A DNA stretch of 64,000 nucleotides, taken from assembly GCF_000153285.1 (NCBI RefSeq), contig NZ_CH724168.1:2395455-2459454 (forward strand), read 5' to 3'. The stretch comes from Synechococcus sp. WH 7805 (GTDB lineage Bacteria; Cyanobacteriota; Cyanobacteriia; PCC-6307; Cyanobiaceae). Shown one piece after another: positions 49,344-59,620 of this stretch. A model generated the notes under the pieces. The model did not search any database, was not told the origin of the DNA, and saw nothing but the letters and a program-made list of their open reading frames with translations. The translations under genes and the position numbers were made by a program. Position 1 is the stretch's first letter. Each line of letters begins with the position of its first letter.

Positions 49344-50081
49344 TCAGAGGTGTTTTGAAGGGCTCGGATTCTCGGCTGGGATCTCCCAGCGTTCCACCTG
49401 TCCATCGCGGAAATGAGCCACGCGCTCTGCGCGGGCGGCCACGTCGTCTTCATGGGTCACCAGAACCACTGTGATCCCCTGACGATGGAGACTGTCAAAC
49501 AGATTGAGGACGTCGTCCGTCGTGCGCGAGTCCAGGGCTCCTGTCGGCTCATCCGCGAGCAAAAGCGCCGGTTGATTGATGATTGCCCGTGCGATGGCCA
49601 CCCGCTGCTGCTGACCTCCAGACAATTGATTCGGTCTGTTCTCGAGTCGATCCCCCAGCCCAACCCGCTCCAGGGCCGCACGGGCGCGGTCTCTCCGCTC
49701 ATGCACCTCAATGCCGGCATAGATCATCGGCAGCATCACATTCTCCAAGGCCGAGGCATGGGGGAGAAGGTGGAACTGCTGGAACACGAACCCCAGCTCT
49801 TGGTTGCGTAGATCGGCAAGCGCATCATCATCAAGCAGCTCAACGGCATTGCCGTTGAGGCGGTAGGACCCGCTGGTGGGGCGATCCAAGCAGCCAAGGA
49901 TATTCATCGCGGTGCTCTTGCCGGATCCGCTGGCACCCATCACAGCCAAGTAGTCACCCTGAAGCACTGTGAGATCCAGCCCATCCAATGCTCTGACCTG
50001 GGTGTCGCCTGAGCCGTACACCTTGCTGACGGCTTTCAATTCAGCGACCGGCCGGCGTTCGGACGGGATGGTGTCAGCCAA
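49344..50081 (-). CDS. ABC transporter ATP-binding protein, MacB/LolD (DevA)-like
   Basis: 245 residues with Walker A '[20 protein letters not shown]', Q-loop '[20 protein letters not shown]', signature '[20 protein letters not shown]', Walker B '[12 protein letters not shown]' and '[20 protein letters not shown]'. It belongs to the MacB/LolD/DevA class, which powers export or lipoprotein release. The membrane partner is not here. It overlaps the end of ndhB by 8 bases on the same strand. Confidence 0.92.
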   Translation of the reverse strand: MADTIPSERRPVAELKAVSKVYGSGDTQVRALDGLDLTVLQGDYLAVMGASGSGKSTAMNILGCLDRPTSGSYRLNGNAVELLDDDALADLRNQELGFVFQQFHLLPHASALENVMLPMIYAGIEVHERRDRARAALERVGLGDRLENRPNQLSGGQQQRVAIARAIINQPALLLADEPTGALDSRTTDDVLNLFDSLHRQGITVVLVTHEDDVAARAERVAHFRDGQVERWEIPAENPSPSKHL

Positions 50082-51645
50082 GGGGGGTTCCGTTCACACT
50101 GGCGATTGCTTGTTGCAGCAGGGGCGTGCCGGCCACAGCATCACTCGCCCACTGGAAGAGAGGGTTGGAGAGAATTCCGCCCACTGCTGTCACAACAACG
50201 CACGCCAAGAGAGCGACTCGCAAAGGGGGAAGGCCAAGGGTGGACCACTGCACGGGTGGGTAGGCCTTGACGGCGTCAGAGGCTTCCTGAGGCTCTTTCA
50301 CCACCATCATCTTGATCACACCGATGTAGTAATAAATCGAGATGACCGACGTGATCAGACCGACGACGACCAGCAGATACTGGTGATCAGCCCAGCCTGC
50401 GAAGAAGAGATAGATCTTTCCGAAGAAGCCGAGCATCGGAGGAATTCCCCCGAGGGAAAGCAGGCAGAGACTGAGCCCAAGCGTGATGAGTGGATCTTTC
50501 TGGTAAAGCCCCGCGTAATCAGCGATCCGATCGCTTCCTGTGCGGATCGAGAACAGGATGATGCAGGCGAAGGCGCCAAGGTTCATGAACAGATAGGCCG
50601 CCGTGTAGAGAACCATGGCTGCGAAGCCATCCTCGGTTCCGCACACCAGGCCGATCATCACGAATCCGGCTTGACCGATGGAGCTGTAAGCCAGCATCCG
50701 TTTCATTGACGTTTGGGCCAGCGCGACCACATTCCCCAGGGTCATGCTCAGCACGGCCAGCACGGTGAATAGCAACTTCCACTGGGTGTCGAAGCTTCCG
50801 AAACACCCCACAAGAAGTCTCAGGGCAAGGGCGAAACCGGCAGCCTTGGAGCCCACGGAGAGAAAGGCGACCACAGGGGTTGGCGAGCCTTCATACACAT
50901 CAGGTGTCCACTGGTGGAAGGGAACGGCAGCGATCTTGAACGCCACCGTGGCCAGCACAAACACCAGCGCCAGGGCAGCCAGCGGGGTAGGGCTGGTGAG
51001 GAGAGCCTCTCCGATTGCCTCAAGACTTGTGGAACCGCTGAGGCCGTAAAGCAGTGAGGATCCATACAGAAAGACGGCGGCCGCAGCCGATCCCACCAAC
51101 AGATATTTCAGAGCGGCCTCGGAACTGCGCGCATCGCGCTTCATGTAGCCGGAAAGGAGATAGCTCGCGACAGATAGGGTTTCCAGTGACACGAACACGC
51201 TCACCAGGTCGGTCGCTCCGCAGAGGAGCATCCCTCCAAGGGTTGCCGCGAGAAGGATGGCTGCGTATTCACCGACGGGGGTTCCTCCCTGTTCGGCGTA
51301 CCGCCAGCTGATCATGAGAGACAGCAGGGTGGAGAGCGCCACAACAGCCCTGAAGGCGATCGCTAAGTGGTCCGGCAGGAAAGCGCCGAGGAACGAGGAT
51401 TCAAGGGGGGCATTCCACTGAAGCGCCAGCAGCAGAAGAGCTGTCCCTAAACCCGCATAGCAAATGGGGGGAACCCAGCGCGAGGAGGTCTTCTCTCCGG
51501 CCAGATCCACCAGAAGGGTGGCCAGCATGGCGAGCAGAACAGCACCCTCCGGTGCGACAGCACTGGCATTCAGTGAGAGGTTGAGCAGCTCCCCAGGAGC
51601 TGCCAATGCCGTAGTGGACAGAAGCAGAGCACCCATCTCGGGCAT
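50074..51645 (-). CDS. ndhB: NAD(P)H-quinone oxidoreductase subunit 2 (NdhB)
   Basis: Start ATG 51645 ([20 protein letters not shown]); the frame is open to 51666. It is a protein of about 520 residues with 14 membrane segments, the NdhB/NuoN fold. It has '[20 protein letters not shown]' and '[20 protein letters not shown]' (F-H-x-W-x-P-D-x-Y-x-G), the signature of antiporter-like subunits. It is part of the NDH-1 complex for respiration, cyclic electron flow and CO2 uptake. It diverges from topA, with 129 bases between the starts. Confidence 0.95.
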   Translation of the reverse strand: MPEMGALLLSTTALAAPGELLNLSLNASAVAPEGAVLLAMLATLLVDLAGEKTSSRWVPPICYAGLGTALLLLALQWNAPLESSFLGAFLPDHLAIAFRAVVALSTLLSLMISWRYAEQGGTPVGEYAAILLAATLGGMLLCGATDLVSVFVSLETLSVASYLLSGYMKRDARSSEAALKYLLVGSAAAAVFLYGSSLLYGLSGSTSLEAIGEALLTSPTPLAALALVFVLATVAFKIAAVPFHQWTPDVYEGSPTPVVAFLSVGSKAAGFALALRLLVGCFGSFDTQWKLLFTVLAVLSMTLGNVVALAQTSMKRMLAYSSIGQAGFVMIGLVCGTEDGFAAMVLYTAAYLFMNLGAFACIILFSIRTGSDRIADYAGLYQKDPLITLGLSLCLLSLGGIPPMLGFFGKIYLFFAGWADHQYLLVVVGLITSVISIYYYIGVIKMMVVKEPQEASDAVKAYPPVQWSTLGLPPLRVALLACVVVTAVGGILSNPLFQWASDAVAGTPLLQQAIASVNGTPLG

Positions 51646-51774
51646 GGTGCGCGCAGGGCAGAGCAATAGGGGGGACTGTAGCGGCGATGCTGATCAGGCT
51701 TGAGAAGCAAGGGCAATTCGCTGCAGCCGGAGCGGCGGTGCGATAAAGAAGGGGTCGGAGATTTCTGCCCGCCT

Positions 51775-54492
51775 GTGGCGCACACCCTGGTCATTGTTGA
51801 GAGCCCTACCAAGGCCCGAACCATCCGTGGTTTTCTTCCCAAGGCCTTTCGGGTTGAGGCGTCCATGGGCCATGTGCGTGACCTGCCGAACAATGCCAGC
51901 GAGATACCAGCGGCTCACAAAGGGCAGAAATGGGCCAATCTCGGTGTGAACACCGACGCCGACTTCGAGCCGCTGTACGTGGTGCCGAAGGACAAGAAGA
52001 AGATTGTTAAGGAGCTCAAGGATGCGCTGAAAGGTGCTGATCAGCTTCTGCTGGCGACTGATGAGGATCGCGAAGGAGAAAGCATCAGCTGGCACCTCCT
52101 CCAGCTTCTGGCCCCCAAAGTCCCCGTGAAGAGGATGGTCTTCCACGAGATCACGAAGGAGGCGATCGGGCGGGCTCTGGATCAGACCCGGGAGCTTGAT
52201 ATGGAGCTCGTGCATGCGCAGGAGACCCGCCGAATTCTCGACCGATTGGTGGGCTACACCCTCTCCCCGCTGTTGTGGAAGAAGGTGGCCTGGGGGTTGT
52301 CCGCCGGCCGGGTTCAATCGGTGGCTGTGCGTCTGCTCGTCCAGCGGGAACGGGCCCGACGGGCGTTCCGAAGCGGGAGCTACTGGGACCTCAAGGCCGC
52401 GTTAGAGAAAGCTGGTACTCGCTTTGAAGCCAAGCTCACCCATCTTGAGGGGCAACGCATTGCCACTGGCAATGATTTCGATGAAAGCACCGGCGGCCTG
52501 AAAGAAGGAAGCAAGGTGCGTCTCCTCAGCGAGGAGGATGCCCGAAACCTCTCCGCCGCTGTTGAGGCCGCGGACTGGAGCGTCACGGCCGTGGAGGAGA
52601 AACCCACGGTGCGCCGTCCCGTTCCGCCCTTCACCACCAGCACGCTCCAGCAGGAATCAAACCGGAAGTTGCGGCTGTCGGCACGGGAGACCATGCGTTG
52701 CGCTCAGGGGCTTTATGAGCGGGGCTTCATCACCTACATGCGAACGGATTCGGTGCACCTGTCGGATCAGGCCATCAGCGCAGCACGAAGCTGTGTGGAA
52801 TCCCGCTACGGCAAGGAGTATCTGAGCAAGTCCGTGCGTCAGTTCAGCACCAAGTCCCGCAACGCCCAGGAAGCCCATGAGGCGATCCGCCCTGCCGGCG
52901 AGAGTTTCCGGGCTCCCCAAGACACTGGTCTGGACGGGAGGGATCTGGCCCTTTACGAACTGATCTGGAAGCGCACCGTGGCCAGTCAGATGGCTGAGGC
53001 CCGTTTGACCATGCTCTCCGTGGATCTCAGCGCTGTAAATGCCGTGTTCAGAGCCAGCGGCAAGCGCATCGATTTCCCGGGATTTTTCCGTGCCTATGTG
53101 GAGGGTAGTGATGATCCGGATGCAGCTCTGGAAGGCCAGGAGGTGCTGCTTCCCTCGCTGAGCGTTGGTGACGCACCGTCACTGAAGGACGTTGAAGCGC
53201 TCGGACACCAGACCCAGCCACCGGCGCGGTTCAGCGAAGCGTCCCTGGTGAAGATGCTGGAGAAGGAAGGCATCGGCCGTCCGTCCACCTATGCCTCGAT
53301 CATTGGCACGATCGTGGATCGTGGTTACGCCACGCTTCTGAACAACTCCCTCACCCCCAGCTTCACAGCATTTGCTGTGACATCGCTCCTCGAGGAGCAT
53401 TTCCCTGATCTGGTGGATCCGGGGTTCACGGCCCGGATGGAGAACACACTCGATGAGATCTCGCATGGGACCGTGCAGTGGCTTCCCTACCTCGAAGGGT
53501 TTTACAAAGGCGACAAAGGGCTTGAATCCCAGGTTCATCAACGCGAAGGCGATATCGATCCCGGTGCCTCCCGAACCATTGATCTCGAAGGCTTGCCTTG
53601 TGTGGTGCGGATCGGACGTTTCGGTGCCTACCTGGAGTCGAAACGCGTTGGGGAGGATGGCGAGGAGGAACTGATCAAGGCCACCCTGCCGAGGGAAATC
53701 ACCCCGGCTGATCTTGATCACGATCAGGCGGAACTGATCTTGAAGCAGAAGGCTGATGGACCGGAAGCCCTGGGTGAAGATCCCGAAACCGGTGACCTTG
53801 TCTATCTGCTGTTTGGGCAGTACGGCCCTTACGTGCAGCGAGGGCAGGTGAGTGATGAGAATCCGAAGCCCAAGCGTGCTTCTTTGCCCAAAGGCGTCAA
53901 ACCTGAGGATCTCAGTCTTGATGATGCTCTGGGGTTGCTGCGTTTGCCGCGTTTGCTCGGTGAGCACCCCGATGGCGGCAAGGTTCAGGCCGGTTTGGGG
54001 CGATTCGGTCCCTACGTGGTTTGGGATAAGGGCAAGGGAGAGAAGGACTACCGCTCTCTGAAGGGCGATGACGATGTCCTGTCGGTAGGGCTGACCCGCG
54101 CCATGGAACTGCTGGCGATGCCCAAGCGGGGACGGGGCGGCCGCACAGCCCTCAAGGACCTGGGGAAACCCGATGGCAGCGAGGAGACCATTCAGGTGTA
54201 CGACGGTCCTTACGGCCTGTATGTGAAGCAGGGCAAGGTCAATGCATCCCTTCCCGAGGGCAAGGGCGCGGAGGACATCACCCTGGAGGAAGCTTTGGAG
54301 CTGCTGGCTGCGAAGGCCTCAACGAAAAAATCCAGCAGCCGCAAATCCGCTGCCACCAAAAAGCCGGCGGCGAAGAAACCCGCTGCCAAAAAACCAGCTG
54401 CCAAGCCAGCTGCGAAAAAGCCACCGGCCACCACCAAGTCGGGACGCCTCCGGGCCAGTGCGGTGCGGGTGATCCGGCCTGGTGATTCCTGA
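51775..54492 (+). CDS. topA: DNA topoisomerase I
   Basis: GTG 51775 ([20 protein letters not shown]) is the start; the upstream frame to 51700 is non-coding. 905 residues: TOPRIM domain with '[20 protein letters not shown]' (D-x-D-x-E), the catalytic Tyr in '[18 protein letters not shown]', and '[20 protein letters not shown]'. Three to four C-terminal repeats of the cyanobacterial type ('[20 protein letters not shown]', '[12 protein letters not shown]') follow. The tail is an [10 protein letters not shown]-type Lys/Ala stretch. It relaxes negative supercoils. The 3' end overlaps the next start by one base. Confidence 0.95.
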   Translation: MAHTLVIVESPTKARTIRGFLPKAFRVEASMGHVRDLPNNASEIPAAHKGQKWANLGVNTDADFEPLYVVPKDKKKIVKELKDALKGADQLLLATDEDREGESISWHLLQLLAPKVPVKRMVFHEITKEAIGRALDQTRELDMELVHAQETRRILDRLVGYTLSPLLWKKVAWGLSAGRVQSVAVRLLVQRERARRAFRSGSYWDLKAALEKAGTRFEAKLTHLEGQRIATGNDFDESTGGLKEGSKVRLLSEEDARNLSAAVEAADWSVTAVEEKPTVRRPVPPFTTSTLQQESNRKLRLSARETMRCAQGLYERGFITYMRTDSVHLSDQAISAARSCVESRYGKEYLSKSVRQFSTKSRNAQEAHEAIRPAGESFRAPQDTGLDGRDLALYELIWKRTVASQMAEARLTMLSVDLSAVNAVFRASGKRIDFPGFFRAYVEGSDDPDAALEGQEVLLPSLSVGDAPSLKDVEALGHQTQPPARFSEASLVKMLEKEGIGRPSTYASIIGTIVDRGYATLLNNSLTPSFTAFAVTSLLEEHFPDLVDPGFTARMENTLDEISHGTVQWLPYLEGFYKGDKGLESQVHQREGDIDPGASRTIDLEGLPCVVRIGRFGAYLESKRVGEDGEEELIKATLPREITPADLDHDQAELILKQKADGPEALGEDPETGDLVYLLFGQYGPYVQRGQVSDENPKPKRASLPKGVKPEDLSLDDALGLLRLPRLLGEHPDGGKVQAGLGRFGPYVVWDKGKGEKDYRSLKGDDDVLSVGLTRAMELLAMPKRGRGGRTALKDLGKPDGSEETIQVYDGPYGLYVKQGKVNASLPEGKGAEDITLEEALELLAAKASTKKSSSRKSAATKKPAAKKPAAKKPAAKPAAKKPPATTKSGRLRASAVRVIRPGDS

Positions 54493-54989
54493 TGTCCGTG
54501 AGGCTGCTTCCCGGTGTTCTGCTGGCTCTGATGCTCCTGCAGGCCTGTGATGGCACGCCGTTGGGTCAACGGCTCTCAGACAGTTTTGACGGCCCATCGG
54601 CTCAGCCCTCTTCAGAGGACGCACCGCAGTCGGTTCAGGTCAAAGCGGAGCCAGTGGAGGAGGCGCCAGTCGAGAAGGGTCCAGTGAAGAACGATCCAGT
54701 GAAGGTTGAGGCCGTGAAGGCCAAGACCGGAGAGATCACGACCAACCCTCAGCCATCCACTCCTGAAGACGTTGAGACCAAGGCCGATCTCCCTCGCGCC
54801 ATGACTAGACGCACGCTGCCGTATCGCATCACCATCCGCCTGTCGTCGGCTGATCCAGCGGCACCTGCGGAGGGGGTCACCGACGCTCTGCGCAAGGCCG
54901 GAATTGGCTTTGAGGTGGAAACCATTGAGAAAATCTCCAGGGCACAGTCGGCTGTGCCGATGGATGAACAACCGACTCCGTCGCCCTGA
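54492..54989 (+). CDS. Putative lipoprotein (165 residues)
   Basis: The N-terminus '[20 protein letters not shown]' has a lipobox L-L-Q-A-C with Cys19. The middle is low complexity with 'EEAPVEKGPVKNDPVKVEAV' Pro/Val/Lys repeats. The C-terminal 50 residues form a small domain ('LPYRITIRLSSADPAAPAEG', 'VTDALRKAGIGFEVETIEK'). It is part of the topA-lipoprotein-DUF2232-UPF0284 unit with one-base overlaps. Function is unknown. Confidence 0.75.
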   Translation: MSVRLLPGVLLALMLLQACDGTPLGQRLSDSFDGPSAQPSSEDAPQSVQVKAEPVEEAPVEKGPVKNDPVKVEAVKAKTGEITTNPQPSTPEDVETKADLPRAMTRRTLPYRITIRLSSADPAAPAEGVTDALRKAGIGFEVETIEKISRAQSAVPMDEQPTPSP

Positions 54990-55633
54990 TGCCACCAGCT
55001 CTCAGCCATCGACAGGCTCTGCGCATGATGGAGTGCTCGTACCTGGCGGCCGCCGCAGCTCTGATCTGGCTCGCGCTTTACTACCTCCCGGTGGGTGGTT
55101 CACTCTTTCGGCTGGCTCTTCCACTTCCCCTCGCCCTGCTGACGGTGCGTCGGGGGAGCCGTGCGGGGCTTGAAGGGCTGGCGGTGTCGATCCTCTTGCT
55201 GATGGCCTTGATGGGGCCTGTGCGGGGCCCCTTAATGCTCTTCCCCTACGGCTTGCTGTCGCTCTGGCTGGGCTGGTGCTGGCAGCATCGGCAGAGCTGG
55301 TGGATCAGTTGGGGCTTCGGCTTGGTGATCGGAGCAGCAGGGTTTCTGGTGAGGGTCGTGGCCCTCTCCTTGCTGGTGGGTGAGAACCTCTGGGTGGTGA
55401 TCACCCGAGCCGGTGCCGGACTGCTCGATCGCTTGCTTGAGCTGCTTCAGCTTCCGCTCGCGCCGGATCTTCTTTTGGTGCAGGTCATGGCCCTCGTCCT
55501 GGTTGTGATTCAGCAGCTGATCTACGTGCTGGCCCTCCATGCCTTGGCCTATTGGATCTTCCCCAGGCTGCAGGCGCCGGTTCCTGAGCCTCCGCGTCTT
55601 CTGAATGGTCTGGTTGCCCTCGATCCCCTCTGA
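54989..55633 (+). CDS. DUF2232 multi-pass membrane protein (214 residues)
   Basis: Six or seven hydrophobic segments, with 'ALRMMECSYLAAAAALIWLA', 'LPLALLTVRRGSRAGLEGLA' and 'PYGLLSLWLGWCWQHRQSWW'. This matches cyanobacterial DUF2232 membrane proteins, related to substrate-binding subunits of ECF-type transporters by shape. The position directly before a CobT-like gene would fit a cobalamin or cofactor link, but that is inference. ATG 54989 overlaps the previous stop by one base. Confidence 0.8.
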   Translation: MPPALSHRQALRMMECSYLAAAAALIWLALYYLPVGGSLFRLALPLPLALLTVRRGSRAGLEGLAVSILLLMALMGPVRGPLMLFPYGLLSLWLGWCWQHRQSWWISWGFGLVIGAAGFLVRVVALSLLVGENLWVVITRAGAGLLDRLLELLQLPLAPDLLLVQVMALVLVVIQQLIYVLALHALAYWIFPRLQAPVPEPPRLLNGLVALDPL

Positions 55634-56810
55634 TCTCAATCTCCCGTCCGGCTGTCGACGGCTGACAGGGACGTCTTCGGGAGCCGGAGGGACAGCCCTG
55701 CTCAACCGCTGGCAATCCCCGGAGTTGTCCACCCCGGATTGTTTGCTGGTGCTCGCTTCCACGCGCTCTGCCGAGGTTCAGGGCATCTCCGCTGCTGGAT
55801 GCACGGCAGCAGCCCGTCGCACCACGGCCCTCGCGGATGCTGAGCTGCTGATTCATGGTCCTGGCGTGCCTCCCCGCTGGCCGCTGCCCCCTCTCCCTGC
55901 AGGCGTGTCACCGGCACTGATCAGCAGGGTCGTCGCCGAGACGATCCCACTCAATCTTCAGGTGGCAGCCCTTGGGCTGCCGATCGAGCCTCCTTTTCCC
56001 CATCTGCGTTTCGAAGCCCCATCCCATGGGCCTGCGCACTGCCTGAGCGGTGGCGCCGCGATGGATCCCGAGCGGGCTGGACAGCTGATCCGACGGGGGA
56101 AACGGATGGGCCGCCGCCTGCGCAGGCCTTTGGTTCTGGCGGAATGCGTGCCCGGAGGGACCACGACGGCGTTGGCGGTGCTCACGGGCCTTGGCCTTCC
56201 CGTGGCCCAACTCGTGAGTGGTAGTGCACTGCATCCACCGATGGAGCTCAAGCAAGCGCTTGTCGCTGAGGGGCTGTCTGCGATCCAGCCCGTCACGACG
56301 GATCCGGAGGTGCTGCTGGCGGCGGTCGGTGATCCGTTTCAGGCGCTCACGATGGGCGTCCTGCTGGGGGCGGTGGAGTCGGATCAGCCGATTCTTTTGG
56401 CCGGTGGCAGCCAGATGGTGGCGGTGCTGGCTCTTGCACTGGCAGCGCTCCCCCCCTGCCAGCAGCAGAGTCTCTGCAACAGGGTGATGCTTGGGACCAC
56501 GGCATGGCTGGCGGCCGAATCGCTGGAGTCAGCGATCGGTCCCTCATCCCTCGAAGCCCTGCTGCTTCGCCTTGAACACCACTTCGGCGTTGCGTTGGAG
56601 GCGTATGCAGCGGGGTTGCGTTTCTTGCACAGTCGCCATCAACAATTGCGCGACTTTGAATCAGGTCATGTGAAGGAAGGCGTGGGTGCCGGTGGTCTGG
56701 CCCTGTTGGCCGCCTTGCGTGGTGTGGACCATGGCACCCTGCTGCAGGGATGTGACGACGCGATGGATCGGTTGCTGCAGGCCACGGGCCTGCGTCCGCC
56801 CGCCCCGTAG
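55605..56810 (+). CDS. UPF0284/CobT-like phosphoribosyltransferase-family protein (401 residues)
   Basis: A long protein of the UPF0284 (TIGR00303) family, related to nicotinate-nucleotide--dimethylbenzimidazole phosphoribosyltransferase (CobT): 'LVLAECVPGGTTTALAVLTG', 'LAGGSQMVAVLALALAALPP', 'VKEGVGAGGLALLA' (the E-G-x-G-A-G-G). The exact substrate in cyanobacteria is not settled; a role in the lower ligand of pseudocobalamin is plausible. It overlaps the end of the DUF2232 gene by 29 bases. Confidence 0.85.
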   Translation: MVWLPSIPSDLNLPSGCRRLTGTSSGAGGTALLNRWQSPELSTPDCLLVLASTRSAEVQGISAAGCTAAARRTTALADAELLIHGPGVPPRWPLPPLPAGVSPALISRVVAETIPLNLQVAALGLPIEPPFPHLRFEAPSHGPAHCLSGGAAMDPERAGQLIRRGKRMGRRLRRPLVLAECVPGGTTTALAVLTGLGLPVAQLVSGSALHPPMELKQALVAEGLSAIQPVTTDPEVLLAAVGDPFQALTMGVLLGAVESDQPILLAGGSQMVAVLALALAALPPCQQQSLCNRVMLGTTAWLAAESLESAIGPSSLEALLLRLEHHFGVALEAYAAGLRFLHSRHQQLRDFESGHVKEGVGAGGLALLAALRGVDHGTLLQGCDDAMDRLLQATGLRPPAP

Positions 56811-56819
56811 GTTCGGGTC

Positions 56820-57830
56820 ATGAAGGCTGCCACTTCCTCCATGCCACTCCTGCGTCGTAGGACGCTGTTGCAGATCGGTGCCCTCGGTGTGGCGGCAGGC
56901 CTGGCGGGGTGCGCTCAGGGGGTGATTAAGCCAACGCTCCGTGCCCCCGAAGACATCCTGCCTTCGCTGTGGCGTCGCCAGCTCCCTGCTCCTTGGCGGT
57001 TCGAACCCCTCAGCGGATCGACGCCGTTCCAGAGCCCCTGGACCAAGCCCACGGATCTCCTGGCTCTGGCGGATGGCTGGTTGTCGTCTCTGACCCCAGA
57101 TCAGCTCCAGTCGGTGGCCGCTCCTGCGCTGGCAGCCAGGCTTGGAGCGCTCGGCCAGCGTTTTCTCACTGAGGCTCCGTCGGCTTGGAGTTCCAAACTT
57201 CTCCCCGTGGGCTTCAGTCCCTATGTGTTGCTGTTTCGCCAGGAGGGCCGTGCACGTCCGGCGGCGGATGCGGGCTGGATGACCTTGTTGGATCCTGCCC
57301 TCAAGGGCAAGGTGCTGCTGCCGGCTAGCCCGCGCCTGCTGATGTCCCTGGCGGATCACATGGACGCTCCGGATGGGCTCAGCCGTCTCAGGCAGGCAGC
57401 CATCAGCTTTGATGATCGCTATGGCCTCAATTGGCTCTTGCAGGGCGACGCTCGGGTGGCCGTGCTGCCCCTCCAGCGCTGCATGCAGGCTCTGAAGCGG
57501 GACCCTCGGCTGACCGCCGTGTTGCCAGAGAGTGGAGCTCCTTTGCATTGGACACTGCTGGCCCGTCCTGCGGGGACGGCCGAACCCCTGCCTCAGGCCT
57601 GGGTTTCCGAGGCCTGGAGACCTCCATTGCTCGCGCGCCTCCTGGCTCAGGGCTGGATTCCGCCTCTTCCTCGCGAGGAGCTGCTGGAAGCAGGCGGTCG
57701 AGTTCCAACTGATCTGCGCACTCTCGTGCTTCCCGCCCAGGAGGTCTGGATGCGCAGCTGGACCCTCTATCCAGCTTCTGAAGACGAGGTTCGCCGTCTG
57801 CAGCAACGATGGAGATCGTCAGCCCCATAG
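56820..57830 (+). CDS. Periplasmic substrate-binding lipoprotein, polyamine-transport-like (336 residues)
   Basis: The N-terminus 'LRRRTLLQIGALGVAAGLAG' followed by Cys is a twin-Arg-like signal with a lipobox (L-A-G-C). The rest ('GFSPYVLLFRQEGRARPAAD', 'LLDPALKGKVLLPASPRLLM', 'LLQGDARVAVLPLQRCMQAL') matches type 2 periplasmic binding proteins of the PotD/spermidine class, but short. No permease or ATPase partner is adjacent. It converges with the aldo/keto reductase gene; the two ends overlap by 12 bases. Confidence 0.75.
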   Translation: MKAATSSMPLLRRRTLLQIGALGVAAGLAGCAQGVIKPTLRAPEDILPSLWRRQLPAPWRFEPLSGSTPFQSPWTKPTDLLALADGWLSSLTPDQLQSVAAPALAARLGALGQRFLTEAPSAWSSKLLPVGFSPYVLLFRQEGRARPAADAGWMTLLDPALKGKVLLPASPRLLMSLADHMDAPDGLSRLRQAAISFDDRYGLNWLLQGDARVAVLPLQRCMQALKRDPRLTAVLPESGAPLHWTLLARPAGTAEPLPQAWVSEAWRPPLLARLLAQGWIPPLPREELLEAGGRVPTDLRTLVLPAQEVWMRSWTLYPASEDEVRRLQQRWRSSAP

Positions 57831-58976
57831 GCGCCGCCTTGGCGCTGCGGCAAGCCTGCGGTGAGTGTCATCCAGCAGATCGGGGATCGGCAAGTGATTG
57901 GGACAGCGGGGCAGGCAGTCCCCGCAGTGTGCGCAGGCATCGGCATTCACTGTTTCCCACCAGTGCCCCGCGCGTCCAATCAGGTTGTATCGCTCCTCTG
58001 CGAATTCCTTGAGATCGTGGCCGAGGGCCAGATTGCGCAATCGCAGCAGCTCGGGAATTGGGACTTCGCTGGGACAGGGCAGGCAGGCACGGCATTGGCC
58101 GCAGAACTCCACTCCCACCCGTTCGCGTCTCAGCGCTTCCAGGCGGGCAAGAACCTTCGTTTCCTGCTCCATCAGGGGGCCGTCTTGGTTGGCCAGGGCA
58201 GCGGCCAGGCTCAAGTCGGTGGGTGTCTCCGCTCCCACCGTGAGTGTGCTCACCCCTGCGGCCAGCAGAAAGCGGTAAGCCAGCGCGAGGGGAGCGAAGG
58301 GAGCGCAGTCGCTGACCAGTTGATCACTCGGTGCCTGCAGTCGACCGCCCTTGTCTGCCGGGGAGATAGCGAGCACACCCATCTGCTGGCCCAAAGCGTC
58401 CTCAGCCAAGGAGATGCGCTGCGGATCCAGGAGGTGGAGGTGAAGGCCGCAGAACCGGAAGCGGCCGCTGTTGATCGCCTGCTGGATCAGTGCATTGGAT
58501 CCATGACTGGTGAATCCCACCTGTCCGACCTTGCCGCTGGTCAGTGCCCAGTCGATCAGCTGTGCTCCGTCACCGATCAGGGCCCAGTGGAGATGCTCCT
58601 CCCGGTTGATGCCATGGATCGCCAGGTTCTCCATCCTGGGGCGATCCAAGCGTTCCAGGCTGGCATCAAGAGCGCGACGGGCTTGGTCCAGGGTCTGGCC
58701 AGGCAACAGTTTGCTGGTGATGACCCAGTCGCCTTCCGCAGGACCAGTTCCCTCCTGATCCAGCTGCCTCAGCGCTTGTCCCAGAAAGGTTTCAGCCGGA
58801 CCGTAGGCCGGTGCTGTTTCCACGTGGTTGATGCCAGCGTCGCGGGCGCTTCGCAGCACGGACAGCATCTGGTCTTTTGATTGCAGCGCTCGCATGGTGC
58901 CGAGCGTGAACAGGCTCACAGCTGGGCCGTCGCCGAAGGCGCGCCGCCTTGTCATTGGCGCGGGTGCCTTGCTCAA
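57819..58976 (-). CDS. Aldo/keto reductase with C-terminal 4Fe-4S ferredoxin domain (385 residues)
   Basis: Residues 1-270 are an aldo/keto reductase barrel ('DAGINHVETAPAYGPAETFL' with the D-x-A-x-x-Y-G-x-A-E motif). The C-terminal 110 residues hold a Cys cluster 'CGQCRACLPCPSEVPIPELL' and a second one, 'DACAHCGDCLPRCPNHLPIP' (C-x2-C-x2-C-x3-C-P), for iron-sulfur binding. The substrate is unknown. The start overlaps the bifunctional nuclease stop by four bases (ATGA). Confidence 0.88.
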   Translation of the reverse strand: MSKAPAPMTRRRAFGDGPAVSLFTLGTMRALQSKDQMLSVLRSARDAGINHVETAPAYGPAETFLGQALRQLDQEGTGPAEGDWVITSKLLPGQTLDQARRALDASLERLDRPRMENLAIHGINREEHLHWALIGDGAQLIDWALTSGKVGQVGFTSHGSNALIQQAINSGRFRFCGLHLHLLDPQRISLAEDALGQQMGVLAISPADKGGRLQAPSDQLVSDCAPFAPLALAYRFLLAAGVSTLTVGAETPTDLSLAAALANQDGPLMEQETKVLARLEALRRERVGVEFCGQCRACLPCPSEVPIPELLRLRNLALGHDLKEFAEERYNLIGRAGHWWETVNADACAHCGDCLPRCPNHLPIPDLLDDTHRRLAAAPRRRLWG

Positions 58977-59554
58977 ACGTTCGGTGAATCGTTCGTTGCA
59001 TCGTTGGGATCCGCCGAGTCCCGGCTTTCCAGGTGGCGCACCAGCGCGGCGGGGCTGACTTGATCCAGAAACCGGCGGAATTCATCCTGATCCTCTGCGT
59101 CGGCTTCGGCATCCACAGCGATTGAGGCCTCAGCGACCACCTCCTCCAGCATCCAGATGCTGCTGCCGGTGCGGATCGCCAGGGCGATGGCGTCGCTCGG
59201 GCGGGCATCGATCTCCGCCAGGCACTCCTCCTCTGATTCCGACTCGGTTGCCTCCCGCGCAGCGGGCTGATCCTCGTCCTGCTCGTGCCTGAGCCGCAGC
59301 ACAGCACGGAACGTGCTGTCTTCAATGGCGTGGATGATCACCCGCTCCAGCTGCAGACCTCCTGCCTCAAGCAGGGCCGCCATGAGGTCATGGCTGAGGG
59401 GCCGGGGCTGGGGCGTTCCGTTCAGCCCCGCCATGATGTTGTGGGCTTGGGCCTGATCGATCCAGATCGGTACTTGTCGGCGCCTGGACGGGTCGCGCAA
59501 CAGCACGATCGGACTTCTGCTGCTGGCATCGAGGGCGATGCCAGCCACACTCAT
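58973..59554 (-). CDS. Bifunctional nuclease (BFN/DUF151) family protein (193 residues)
   Basis: ATG 59554 (MSVAGIALDASSRSPIVLLR) is chosen; the frame extends far upstream but runs antisense to ribE there. 'SPIVLLRDPSRRRQVPIWID' and 'EIDARPSDAIALAIRTGSSI' (the A-R-P-S-D-A-I-A-L-A signature) define the DUF151/BFN family, some members of which cut DNA and RNA. A short acidic insert (ATESESEEE) lies in the loop. The gene diverges from ribE. Confidence 0.88.
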   Translation of the reverse strand: MSVAGIALDASSRSPIVLLRDPSRRRQVPIWIDQAQAHNIMAGLNGTPQPRPLSHDLMAALLEAGGLQLERVIIHAIEDSTFRAVLRLRHEQDEDQPAAREATESESEEECLAEIDARPSDAIALAIRTGSSIWMLEEVVAEASIAVDAEADAEDQDEFRRFLDQVSPAALVRHLESRDSADPNDATNDSPNV

Positions 59555-59620
59555 CTCCACCACGGACGGCTCCGCCGCTGCATCGATTATGACCAGGGAT
59601 GAGGGCACTGAATGGAACCG

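Noticed and set aside
56661-57806. Minus-strand open frame of 381 codons
   Set aside because: It is antisense to the substrate-binding lipoprotein gene and the end of the UPF0284 gene. The product is Gln/Arg-rich with no domain.
57861-58880. Plus-strand open frame of 339 codons
   Set aside because: It is antisense to the aldo/keto reductase gene, which has clear motifs and a ferredoxin domain. The plus-strand product shows no family pattern and is a by-product of GC-rich codon use.
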